NCBI GenBank assembly: GCA_937915065.1
Contig: CALDMR010000044.1
Location: 1 to 27,359, forward strand
DNA length: 27,359 nucleotides
Reading direction: 5' to 3'
Source: an uncultured Clostridia bacterium
GTDB taxonomy: Bacteria; Bacillota; Clostridia; Oscillospirales; Oscillospiraceae
Made by a program: the position numbers and the translations under genes. Positions 1 through 7,198 of this stretch are shown piece by piece. The notes beneath the pieces are model-generated. The model saw only the letters and a list, made by a program, of their open reading frames with translations, had not been told where the DNA came from and did not search any database. The number at the start of each line of letters is the position of its first letter. Position 1 is the stretch's first letter.

Positions 1-2
1 GG

Positions 3-560
3 CAGCGGATCCGGGAGGAGCGGAACCTGCCCCGGATGTCCTGGCGGCGTTTGCGGCGGATCCTGGTGGTGGCCGCGCTGCTGGCGGCCCTGGCTGTGGG
101 CACGCTGACGGTGTCCGCAGAGCTGCGCCTGGCGGTAAAAAACACCCTGGTGGAGTGGGGGCAGCGGAACATGAGCATCCGCTATGAAGTGGAGGGGCAT
201 CCCCTGACCGCGCTGCCGGAAGGCTACGGCCCCCATTATATCCCGGAGGGGTTTGTGTATTCTGAGGCAGATTCCTATGAATTTGATAACAGTTTTGGAA
301 AATATTATGCCAATGAAGAGGGATATTTTATTGCAATTGATGTGTGGGTTGCAGAGGGGGCTTCTGTTGTGCAGTCGGATACGGAGCACACATATTTCCG
401 GCAGGTCGAATATGGAGACGGCGAAGCATGGCTGGGTACGTTTGAGGACGGCGACGGCTATATGTTTTCCTGGATTGCGGGTGGTATTGAACACAATTTG
501 TATATCAATGCCATTTTACCGGAATCCGAGGTGTTTCAGATTGCGGACAATATTTATTAA
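3..560 (+). CDS. DUF4367-like membrane-anchored protein, N-terminus cut by window edge
   Basis: The reading frame is open to the left edge, so the true start probably lies outside; the first in-window ATG is at 36. An arginine-rich stretch is followed by one hydrophobic segment (about residues 9-28 counted from that ATG) and then an acidic, aromatic-rich extracytoplasmic domain that begins after LPEGY and PEGF motifs. The pattern of PEGF, a central Trp/Gly-rich part and a closing LPESEVFQIADNIY is typical of the DUF4367 domain, which in Clostridia often sits at the C-terminus of anti-sigma-factor-like proteins coded beside an ECF sigma factor. The sigma partner would be upstream and cannot be seen, so the anti-sigma role is inference. 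From about base 250 the DNA becomes visibly more AT-rich than the first 200 bases. Confidence 0.7.
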   Translation, partial: QRIREERNLPRMSWRRLRRILVVAALLAALAVGTLTVSAELRLAVKNTLVEWGQRNMSIRYEVEGHPLTALPEGYGPHYIPEGFVYSEADSYEFDNSFGKYYANEEGYFIAIDVWVAEGASVVQSDTEHTYFRQVEYGDGEAWLGTFEDGDGYMFSWIAGGIEHNLYINAILPESEVFQIADNIY

Positions 561-574
561 ATATCGAGTCAAAA

Positions 575-620
575 CGGCAGAGCCGGGGCGGCAGGAAATC
601 CACCCCGGCTCTGTTTTTTT
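575..620 (+). terminator. Intrinsic terminator after the DUF4367-like gene
   Basis: An 11-bp perfect stem (578-588 with 603-613, cagagccgggg/ccccggctctg) is followed at once by seven T. It sits 15 bases after the stop codon and should end the transcript of the gene at 3-560. Confidence 0.9.
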
Positions 621-671
621 GCACAAGAATTGGACCTGAAAATTGTGGAGACATCCAAAGATTGCAAAACG

Positions 672-701
672 CAGCATTTTTTTCAAAAATGCTGTCGTTT
701 T
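672..701 (+). terminator. Second hairpin with T-run (terminator or leader hairpin)
   Basis: A 10-bp perfect inverted repeat (672-681 cagcattttt, 685-694 aaaaatgctg) with a 3-base loop is followed by tcgttttt. It lies about 95 bases before the next start codon. It may be a backup terminator for the upstream gene or a leader hairpin of the next gene; the sequence does not decide. Confidence 0.45.
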
Positions 702-789
702 TGGGCCGCTCGATTGTATTAGAAGTAGAGGGAACGGTTGAAAGCAAAACAGTCGATCCCCCAATTTAATCAGAGAGAGGTTATAACGT

Positions 790-1182
790 ATGAAAACACA
801 AATGCACACCACCTACCACCGCCTGATGGCCCTGGCCATGGCAATTGCCATGGCGCTGACCCTGTCCGTCAGCGCACTTGCATCTGATAGCCGCCCGTGG
901 AATACGGATAATACTTCCATAACAGCTCGAATTTCACAGACTCAATACTCTGCTACGGTGACCGGACCGAAAGAAGCCACTAAAACGGAATTGAGCCTGG
1001 TACTGTACGAAAAGGGCATTTTGGGGTATAAGCAGGTGGATTCCGCCAGTGCATCGGCTAATTCTGTCCGATGCACGAAAAATGTCAGTTATGCGTTCAA
1101 ATCCGGCAATGGCGGTAGATGCGCCAAGCAAAGCTCCGACCCCCTCAACGATTTACAAAATCGAAAATATCAAGAAGGGTAG
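790..1182 (+). pseudogene. Secreted Ig-like protein, 5' part of a broken or fused gene
   Basis: The ATG at 790 is preceded by a good ribosome site (gagagagg, 773-780). The product starts with a clear signal peptide: basic/polar N-region, hydrophobic core of Ala/Leu/Met, and a cleavage-like SALAS about residue 30. A beta-rich stretch follows (ITARISQTQYSATVTGP ... ELSLVLYEKG ... VSYAFKSGN), which resembles small secreted single-domain proteins common in gut Clostridia. After about residue 105 the frame turns into charged low-quality sequence and stops at 1182, whereas a domain of this type should end in one or two more strands. The reading frame shifted by one base carries a second well-formed protein part (1049-1555), so coding sense switches near 1100-1125. 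I read this as a gene that lost its 3' end. Confidence 0.6.
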
Positions 1183-1555
1183 TATTCAGGGGCGCGGAGC
1201 ATGGAAAGAAGGGCCGACTTTTGATGCAAGTGTGGGACCAGGCGGGCAAGCAACGAAAGAATTCAGCTATGGATTTTCCGTTGAGGCAAGTGCGAATGTG
1301 AGTGCATCTGATGGGGTGCTTACGGCAGCATTTGGTTATACTGTCGGACAAAACGTTTCGGTAAGTAGTTCGTGTACAATTAATGTTCCGACAGGGAAAA
1401 AAGCAAAGATCATGTACCGTGGCAAATATCAGGTGTATACGGCAGATCAGGTGCTTTATCGAACTTTGACCGGGAAGCCGACACAGGAACTGAACCGGGA
1501 GAAAATTACCATGTATATTCCGGTAGATATCGATTTTAAAAGTGTGTACATTTAA
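1049..1555 (+). pseudogene. Secreted beta-rich protein, 3' part, start and signal peptide lost
   Basis: The frame is open from 1049, but good protein sequence seems to begin near 1110 with NPAMAVDAPSKAP, which looks like the end of a signal peptide (AMA then mature chain). The mature part has YKIENIKKGS, a GAWKEGPTF strand, and then a long alternating Ser/Val/Ala stretch (FSVEASANVSASDG ... GYTVGQNVSVSS) and a PTGKKAKIMYRGKYQVY segment. This alternating pattern recurs in secreted Firmicute proteins and is also seen in beta-hairpins of aerolysin-like pore formers; that resemblance is only visual. No ribosome site or signal peptide of its own remains in front of it. It could be the second of two tandem secreted-protein genes joined to the first by a deletion, or one gene with a single frameshift. 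Confidence 0.5.
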
Positions 1556-1592
1556 GATGGCCTCAAAATAGTTTGTTTAATAGCTTGAAAAT

Positions 1593-1628
1593 CCCCCCGG
1601 CAGTTCCAATTTAAGAACTGCTGGGGGG
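1593..1628. terminator. Strong hairpin without long T-run
   Basis: A 14-bp stem (1593-1606 with 1615-1628, one G-T pair) closes an 8-base loop. There is no T-run on the plus side and only four T on the minus side, so it may be a weak terminator or a processing or attenuation hairpin between the broken gene and the small membrane protein gene. Confidence 0.45.
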
Positions 1629-1677
1629 AGCAACCCCAAATAAAGTAATAAATGATTGTTTTCACGGAGGTGTAAAA

Positions 1678-1935
1678 ATGAAAAAGGGATTGGCTAAAAA
1701 TGAAATAGCGAAAATACTTATCGGAGCGGTCTGGGTTGTTTTAGGCGTAATCGTGTTCTTTATTCCTGATATATTGGAAGCCAGTTATCATGTGTCATGC
1801 TTGACTTTTGAACAAAGCCCGAATGGTGCAATTTATATTGCTTTAATCATTTTAGCAAAAACAATTGCTGTGATTGGTATGTTTCTGTTTTGGTATTTGG
1901 GGCTGAAATACATTGTCTATGCAATTAAAAAATAA
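1678..1935 (+). CDS. Small two-helix membrane protein, unknown function
   Basis: The ATG at 1678 follows an excellent ribosome site (ggagg at 1666-1670). The 85-residue product has a lysine-rich start, a first membrane helix at about residues 12-31 (ILIGAVWVVLGVIVFFIPDI), a short loop with one cysteine, and a second helix at about 51-80. It ends in KK, so both ends are probably cytoplasmic. I do not recognise a family. It stands alone in the AT-richer stretch, after the broken secreted-protein gene and before a region with no gene. It could be a membrane partner or immunity-like companion of the neighbouring secreted protein, but nothing in the sequence proves that. Confidence 0.7.
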   Translation: MKKGLAKNEIAKILIGAVWVVLGVIVFFIPDILEASYHVSCLTFEQSPNGAIYIALIILAKTIAVIGMFLFWYLGLKYIVYAIKK

Positions 1936-1999
1936 AACATAGTAGCCCGGCCCGCTGGGGCGGAGCAAAAAACGGCGGAGGATCATTGAATGCATTCTG

Positions 2000-2294
2000 C
2001 CACGGTGATTGCCGCCGCCGGAATCGGGGAACGCTGCCGTAATCGGGATCATCGGAAAGGCCACCTGTGACGGGCCGCTTTGCGCTGATGTGCCTCGGTG
2101 TAGACGCCGTTCTGAAAAAGGCGGCCTGCGTATCCCTATCACGGAGATAGAAGCGGATGCGCTTTGTGCGGAAAGACTTGTTTTGAACCTGGTCAGGGAT
2201 ACCCGTTGGACGTACCCCGGCAACCGCACCCTTTCATAACCTGTGTAGACGACAGCCCCGGCGGGAGCATTGCTCCCGCCGGGGGCTGTTTTTT
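2000..2294 (+). ncRNA. Candidate structured RNA, class not identified
   Basis: This stretch has no believable gene but folds by eye into nested helices: 2004-2007/2227-2230 with 2009-2012/2220-2223; 2025-2033/2211-2219 (one mismatch); 2041-2047/2202-2207 (one bulge); 2059-2063/2190-2194; and an inner hairpin 2128-2135/2155-2162 capped by 2136-2140/2146-2150. The outer helices pair bases about 150-225 apart in order, as in a compact RNA of roughly 230 bases. It ends in a very strong terminator (2252-2294). I find no RNase P, SRP RNA or tmRNA signature. 6S RNA or the raiA-type motif are possibilities that a covariance search could decide. A leader role for the topoisomerase genes is less likely, because that operon has its own promoter after the terminator. 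Confidence 0.5.
2252..2294 (+). terminator. Very strong intrinsic terminator
   Basis: About 17 paired bases (2252-2269 with 2271-2289, one extra G on the 3' side) are followed by a run of six T. No gene ends nearby: the closest stop codon upstream is at 1935, so the terminator most likely belongs to the RNA candidate in front of it. Confidence 0.9.
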
Positions 2295-2362
2295 GCCTCC
2301 GGCACAGCGATTGCGCCAAAGGGAGCCGGCCAGGAACCTCATTTTTTCGCCCTTCTTGTGCC

Positions 2363-2391
2363 TTGTGAAAGTTTTGCATTTGGTATATACT
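2363..2391 (+). promoter_or_regulatory. Sigma-A promoter of the topoisomerase operon
   Basis: A -35 box TTGTGA (2363-2368) and a -10 box TATACT (2386-2391) are separated by exactly 17 bases, in an AT-rich patch within GC-rich sequence. Transcription would start near 2398, leaving a leader of about 75 bases before the GTG at 2476. Confidence 0.75.
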
Positions 2392-2475
2392 ATTATACTG
2401 AAATTATATCGAATTCCGGCGGGACGTGTCGCAGACAAACGCTGCCGCCGTTTCCAAGGGAAGGAAGAAGCAAAC

Positions 2476-4449
2476 GTGAAAAAATCTTACGGCAACGAAA
2501 GTATCGCCGCGCTGAAGGGTGCCGACCGGGTGCGCAAGCGCCCCGGCGTGATCTTCGGCTCCGACGGGCTGGACGGCTGCGAGCACGCGGTGTTTGAAAT
2601 TTTATCCAACGCCATCGACGAAGCGCGGGAAGGCTACGGCCGTCTTATTACCGTCACCCGCTACGCCGATCACTCCATCGAGGTGGAGGACCAGGGCCGC
2701 GGCTGCCCGGTGGACTGGAACCCCAAGGAGGAAAAGTTCAACTGGGAACTGGTGTTCTGCGAGCTGTACGCCGGCGGAAAATACAACACCAACGGCGGCG
2801 ACAACTACGAATATTCCCTGGGGCTGAACGGCCTGGGTTCCTGCGCCACCCAGTACGCCTCCCGCACCATGGATGTGACGGCCTGGCGCGACGGGCAGGA
2901 GTATTCCCTTCATTTCGAGCGGGGCGAGAACGTGGGGGGGCTGAGCAAAAAGCCCCTGAGCCGCAAACGCACCGGAACCCGCATCCGCTGGCTGCCGGAT
3001 CTGGACGTGTTCACGGACATTGCCATTCCGGCGGAGTATTTCATGGATGTGATGAAGCGCCAGGCAGTGGTGAACGCCGGGATTACGTTCCGCTTCCGCG
3101 ACCAGCGGGGCGCTTCGTTTGAAACAGTGGATTATCTTTATGAAAACGGCATTCAGGACTATGTGGCAGAACTCTCCGGCGAAGGGAGCCTGACGGCGCC
3201 CATCTTCTGGGAAGCCGAGCGCCGGGGGCGCGACCGGGAGGACAAGCCGGAATACAAGGTGAAGCTTTCCTGCGCGCTGTGTTTTTCCAACAAAACTGCC
3301 GTGACGGAATATTACCACAACTCCTCCTGGCTGGAACACGGCGGAAGCCCCGAAAAGGCGGCCAAGTCCGCCTTTGTCTCCGCCATCGACAAGTATCTGC
3401 GCGACCAGGGGAAGTATCAAAAGAGCGAGAGCAAAATCAACTGGAACGATGTGCAGGATTGTCTGGTGATGGTATCCAGTTCGTTTTCCACGCTGACCAG
3501 CTATGAAAACCAGACGAAAACGGCGATCACCAACAAATTCATCCAGGAGGCCATGACGGAGTTCCTGCGCTCGAACCTGGAGATCTATTTTATCGAAAAT
3601 CCCTTCGATGCGGAAAAGATTGCCGAGCAGGTGCTGATCAACAAGCGCAGCCGCGAAAGTGCCGAGAAAGCCCGGCTGAACATCAAAAAGAAACTTTCCG
3701 GCACCATCGACATTGCCAACCGGGTACAGAAATTTGTGGACTGCCGCACCAAGGACGTGTCCCGCCGGGAGATCTACATCGTGGAGGGCGACTCCGCCCT
3801 GGGCAGCGTGAAGCTGAGCCGGGATGCGGAGTTCCAGGGCATCATGCCCGTGCGCGGCAAAATTTTGAACTGCCTCAAGGCCGACTACGGAAAAATCTTC
3901 AAAAGCGAGATCATCACGGATCTGATGAAGGTGCTGGGCTGCGGCGTGGAGGTGGACATGAAAAAGGTCAAGGATCTGAACGCCTTTGATCTGAACAATC
4001 TGCGCTGGAATAAGATCATCCTCTGTTCCGATGCGGATGTGGACGGCTTTCAGATCCGCACGCTGATCTTGACCATGATCTACCGCCTGGCGCCCACGCT
4101 GATCGAAAAGGGCTATGTGTATATTGCAGAAACGCCCCTGTTTGAGATCAACAGCAAGGGAAAAACCTGGTTTGCCTATTCCGAGGAGGAAAAGGCCGCG
4201 ATCCTTCGGGAGATCGGCGAGGCGAAATACACCGTGGCCCGCAGCAAAGGTCTGGGTGAAAACGACCCGGATATGATGTGGCTGACCACCATGAATCCCG
4301 AAACCCGCCGCCTGATCCGGATCATGCCCACGGACGCCGAGGCCGCTGCCCGGATGTTTGACCTGATGCTGGGAGATAATCTCCAGGGGCGGAAGGACTA
4401 TATTGCGGAAAACGGCTATCGCTTCCTCGACCAGATCGATGTGTCATAA
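2476..4449 (+). CDS. parE: Type IIA DNA topoisomerase subunit B (ParE/GyrB-like)
   Basis: ATP-binding subunit of a topoisomerase that relaxes or decatenates DNA with the ParC/GyrA-like subunit at 4879. Visible in order: GHKL ATPase motifs (Glu41/Asn45 in EILSNAIDEA, EDQGRG at 71-76, GLNGLG at 116-121), a QTK loop (346-348), then the TOPRIM domain with EGDSA (437-441), DADVDG (519-524) and KGLGE (591-595). At 657 residues it has the length of ParE or short GyrB. The frame is open from 2164, but homology-like sequence begins only at the GTG at 2476, which has a purine-rich aagggaaggaag in front and lies behind the promoter and the terminator, so I take that start. ParE versus a second GyrB cannot be settled by eye; lack of a GyrA box in the partner favours topoisomerase IV-like. 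Confidence 0.92.
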   Translation: MKKSYGNESIAALKGADRVRKRPGVIFGSDGLDGCEHAVFEILSNAIDEAREGYGRLITVTRYADHSIEVEDQGRGCPVDWNPKEEKFNWELVFCELYAGGKYNTNGGDNYEYSLGLNGLGSCATQYASRTMDVTAWRDGQEYSLHFERGENVGGLSKKPLSRKRTGTRIRWLPDLDVFTDIAIPAEYFMDVMKRQAVVNAGITFRFRDQRGASFETVDYLYENGIQDYVAELSGEGSLTAPIFWEAERRGRDREDKPEYKVKLSCALCFSNKTAVTEYYHNSSWLEHGGSPEKAAKSAFVSAIDKYLRDQGKYQKSESKINWNDVQDCLVMVSSSFSTLTSYENQTKTAITNKFIQEAMTEFLRSNLEIYFIENPFDAEKIAEQVLINKRSRESAEKARLNIKKKLSGTIDIANRVQKFVDCRTKDVSRREIYIVEGDSALGSVKLSRDAEFQGIMPVRGKILNCLKADYGKIFKSEIITDLMKVLGCGVEVDMKKVKDLNAFDLNNLRWNKIILCSDADVDGFQIRTLILTMIYRLAPTLIEKGYVYIAETPLFEINSKGKTWFAYSEEEKAAILREIGEAKYTVARSKGLGENDPDMMWLTTMNPETRRLIRIMPTDAEAAARMFDLMLGDNLQGRKDYIAENGYRFLDQIDVS

Positions 4450-4481
4450 TGGATTGTATTGTGTGATAGGAGGAAAGGACT

Positions 4482-4835
4482 ATGGAAATTCTGCATTCTC
4501 AGGCTGTACTGACGGTGCTTGGCCTTCTGGCGGTTTATTTCGCCATCAAATTGATCGCCCTGGTGGTTGCCAAGTGGACGCCGCGCAACCGGGCGCTGAC
4601 CCTGGACGATGGGCAGCTGAAGCAGTGGCGGATCACTGCGGCCATGGAAAGCGCCGGGATGACGGCGCTGTGGCTGGGCCTGCTGCTGGGCCTTGCGCTG
4701 TCGCCCTATGCCTTTGCCCTGGCTGCCGCCGGTGCCATTGTGTACGCCATGTTTAAGGTGCGTATGGTGAAGAAGTTCCCCTATATTGACCCCGCTACCG
4801 TGAAAAAAAGCGGCGGCAAGAAGAAAAAGAAGTGA
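4482..4835 (+). CDS. Small membrane protein between the two topoisomerase genes
   Basis: The ATG at 4482 follows aggaggaaagg (4469-4479), one of the best ribosome sites in the window. The 117-residue product has a first membrane helix at about residues 8-30, a short soluble part, then two close hydrophobic stretches at about 58-88, and a lysine-only C-terminal tail (KKSGGKKKKK) that should lie in the cytoplasm. I do not recognise the family. It starts 32 bases after the subunit B stop and lies in the same direction as both topoisomerase genes, so it is almost surely co-transcribed. Why a membrane protein sits inside a topoisomerase operon is unknown; simple hitch-hiking is as likely as function. 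Confidence 0.8.
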   Translation: MEILHSQAVLTVLGLLAVYFAIKLIALVVAKWTPRNRALTLDDGQLKQWRITAAMESAGMTALWLGLLLGLALSPYAFALAAAGAIVYAMFKVRMVKKFPYIDPATVKKSGGKKKKK

Positions 4836-4862
4836 TCCGCGTCCCTGAACGGACGCGCGGAT
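4835..4862 (+). promoter_or_regulatory. Intercistronic hairpin before the subunit A gene
   Basis: atccgcgtcc (4835-4844) pairs with ggacgcgcggat (4851-4862) around a 6-base loop, with a two-base bulge. There is no T-run, so it is unlikely to terminate. It could shield the transcript or tune the ratio of subunits; the next start codon is 16 bases on. Confidence 0.45.
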
Positions 4863-4878
4863 AAGGAATGAAACGAGA

Positions 4879-7119
4879 ATGGCAAAGAAGAAACAAACGG
4901 ATGAAAAAAAGCTGAAAGTGAATAATCCCAACGTTCTGGGACTCCATGCCCAGGTGCTGGAGCAGCCCATCACGGAAACGCTGGAAGTCAACTATATGCC
5001 CTACGCCATGAGCGTGATCGTGTCCCGGGCCATCCCGGAGATCGACGGCTTCAAGCCCTCCCACCGCAAACTGCTGTACACCATGTACAAGATGAACCTG
5101 CTTTCGGGGGGACGGACCAAAAGCGCCAACATCGTGGGCCAGACCATGCGTCTGAACCCCCATGGCGACGCGGCGATTTACGATACCATGGTGCGTCTGA
5201 GCGTGGGCTACGGCGCGCTGCTGCACCCCTTTGTGGATTCCAAGGGCAACTTCGGCAAGGTCTACTCCCGGGACATGGCCTATGCCGCGCCCCGGTATAC
5301 CGAGGCGAAGCTGGCGCCCATCTGCGCCGAGCTGTTCCGGGATCTGGATCAGGACGCTGTGGATTTCGTGGACAACTACGACAATACCATGAAAGAGCCC
5401 ACCCTGCTGCCCACCACCTTCCCGAATATTCTGGTGTCGGCCAACCAGGGCATTGCCGTGGGCATGGCCTCTCAGCTGTGCGGCTTCAATCTGGGCGAAG
5501 TGTGCGACACCACCATTGCCTATTTGAACGATCCGGAATGCACCATTTCCGAGACGCTGCTGGCGCCGGACTTTCCCACGGGCGGCGAACTGATCTGCGA
5601 CAGCGCTGCGCTGGAAACCATTTACCGCACGGGGCGGGGCAGCGTCAAGGTACGGGCCAAATACCGCTATGACAAGGCCAATAATCTGATTGAAATTTAT
5701 GAGATCCCCTACACCACCACGGTGGAGGCGATCCTGGACAAGGTGGCGGAGCTGATCAAGGCCGGCAAGGCCAAAGAGATCGCCGATATGCGCGATGAAA
5801 CGGATCTGAACGGCTTGAAGCTGACCATCGACCTCAAGCGCGGCACCGATCCGGATAAGCTGATGCAGCGCCTTTATAAGCAGACCACGCTGCAGGACAG
5901 CCTGAGCTGCAACTTCAATGTGCTGATCGCCGGGCAGCCCCGGGTGATGGGCGTGGGCGAACTGCTGCAGGAGTGGTGCGCCTGGCGCACGGAGTGTGTG
6001 CGCCGCCGGGTGTTCCACATCCTGCACAAGAAGATGGATAAGCTGCATCTGCTGCAAGGTCTGAAAAAGATCCTGCTGGATATTGACAAAGCGGTTCGTA
6101 TCATCCGCGAGACCGAGAGCGACGCCGAAGTGGTGCCCAATCTGATGATCGGGTTCGGCATCGACAGCCAGCAGGCTGAATTTGTGGCGGATATCAAGCT
6201 GCGCAATATCAATAAAGAATATATCCTCAAGCGGGTGGACGAGGTGGAGAGCCTGGAAGCGGAGATTGCCGACCTGCAGGACACCCTGGACAAACCCCGG
6301 CGGGTGAAGAAGATCATCATCGACGAGCTGACCGCCGTGCGGAAAAAGTATGCCCAGCCCCGCCGCACCGGCATTGTATACAGCCATGAGGTGGAAGAGT
6401 TCAACGAGGAAGAGGAAACGCCGGACTATCCTGTGACGGTATTTCTGTCCCGCGAGGGCTACTTCAAGAAGATCACGCCCCAGTCGCTGCGCATGAGCGG
6501 CGAGCAGAAGTTCAAGGAGGGGGACAGCCTCAGCCAGAGCTTTGAAAGCACCAACCGGGCGGAGGTGATGTTCTTTACCGATCAATGCCAGGTTTACAAG
6601 ACGCGCCTGTCGGAATTTGACGACAGTAAGGCCAGCGTTCTGGGAGATTATCTGCCCAGCAAGCTGAGCATGGACGAGGGTGAAAGCGTGCGCTTTATGG
6701 TGCTGCCCGGGGATTACAGCGCCCATATGCTGTTTTTCTTTGAAAACGGCAAGGCGGCCCGGGTGGAGCTTTCCGCCTATCAGACCACGTCGAACCGCCG
6801 CCGCCTGACGGGGGCATACAGCAATAAGAGTCCTGTGGTGGACTTTATGGTGCTGGAGGAGGATCGGGAGATCGTACTGTACTCCACGGAACCCCGAGCG
6901 CTGATCGTCAACACGGCGCTGCTGGCGCCCAAGACCACCCGCTCTACCCAGGGCGTGAATGTGATGACCATGAAACCCAAGTACCACCTGGACAAGGTGT
7001 GCCTGCCCGAGGAGACGGGGATCACCAACAAGGCCCGCTATCGCGGCCGCAATATTCCTGCTGCCGGCGCGCTGCTCAAGGAAGAGGACAGCGACGAGAA
7101 GCAGATGCAGCTGCTGTAA
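4879..7119 (+). CDS. parC: Type IIA DNA topoisomerase subunit A (ParC/GyrA-like)
   Basis: DNA-cleaving subunit that works with the subunit B at 2476. Visible: the conserved start YMPYAMSVIVSRAIPEIDG (39-57), the winged-helix region with PHGDAAIYD (94-102), the catalytic tyrosine Tyr140 in AAPRYTEAKL, then tower and coiled-coil parts (about 370-460) and a C-terminal beta-blade region from about 510. No QRRGGRG-like GyrA box is present, and at 746 residues the C-terminal domain is short, both of which fit ParC rather than GyrA. The serine that usually follows PHGD (Ser83 in E. coli GyrA) is alanine here (Ala98), while the acidic residue four further on is kept (Asp102). The start at 4879 has an aaggaa site nine bases upstream. 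Confidence 0.92.
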   Translation: MAKKKQTDEKKLKVNNPNVLGLHAQVLEQPITETLEVNYMPYAMSVIVSRAIPEIDGFKPSHRKLLYTMYKMNLLSGGRTKSANIVGQTMRLNPHGDAAIYDTMVRLSVGYGALLHPFVDSKGNFGKVYSRDMAYAAPRYTEAKLAPICAELFRDLDQDAVDFVDNYDNTMKEPTLLPTTFPNILVSANQGIAVGMASQLCGFNLGEVCDTTIAYLNDPECTISETLLAPDFPTGGELICDSAALETIYRTGRGSVKVRAKYRYDKANNLIEIYEIPYTTTVEAILDKVAELIKAGKAKEIADMRDETDLNGLKLTIDLKRGTDPDKLMQRLYKQTTLQDSLSCNFNVLIAGQPRVMGVGELLQEWCAWRTECVRRRVFHILHKKMDKLHLLQGLKKILLDIDKAVRIIRETESDAEVVPNLMIGFGIDSQQAEFVADIKLRNINKEYILKRVDEVESLEAEIADLQDTLDKPRRVKKIIIDELTAVRKKYAQPRRTGIVYSHEVEEFNEEEETPDYPVTVFLSREGYFKKITPQSLRMSGEQKFKEGDSLSQSFESTNRAEVMFFTDQCQVYKTRLSEFDDSKASVLGDYLPSKLSMDEGESVRFMVLPGDYSAHMLFFFENGKAARVELSAYQTTSNRRRLTGAYSNKSPVVDFMVLEEDREIVLYSTEPRALIVNTALLAPKTTRSTQGVNVMTMKPKYHLDKVCLPEETGITNKARYRGRNIPAAGALLKEEDSDEKQMQLL

Positions 7120-7198
7120 CAAAAAAGCGGCCCGTCTGCGGCGCAGGAGAACACCGCATGCCCCTTTTATTTTTTGATCGGATTGAGGAATTTGCTGT

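Noticed and set aside
2171..2220. TPP-riboswitch-like string GAACCTGGTCAGG in the structured RNA candidate
   Set aside because: It recalls part of the conserved TPP core, but the CTGAGA element and the rest of the core (GCGTAGGGA) are absent, and the downstream gene is not thiamine-related.
2009..2239. Possible 76-residue gene in the gap before the topoisomerase operon
   Set aside because: No ribosome site, unusual composition, and it runs through the nested helices of the RNA candidate.
2164..2475. In-frame extension of the topoisomerase B gene upstream to 2164
   Set aside because: It would cross a very strong terminator and the operon promoter, and the sequence is not like the family; the GTG at 2476 has a purine-rich ribosome site and fits the family start.
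4795..7122. Long minus-strand frame of 775 residues opposite the ParC gene
   Set aside because: It is a mirror of the strongly GC-rich codon pattern, with composition rich in His, Gln, Gly and Val and no domain; the plus strand has an unmistakable topoisomerase.
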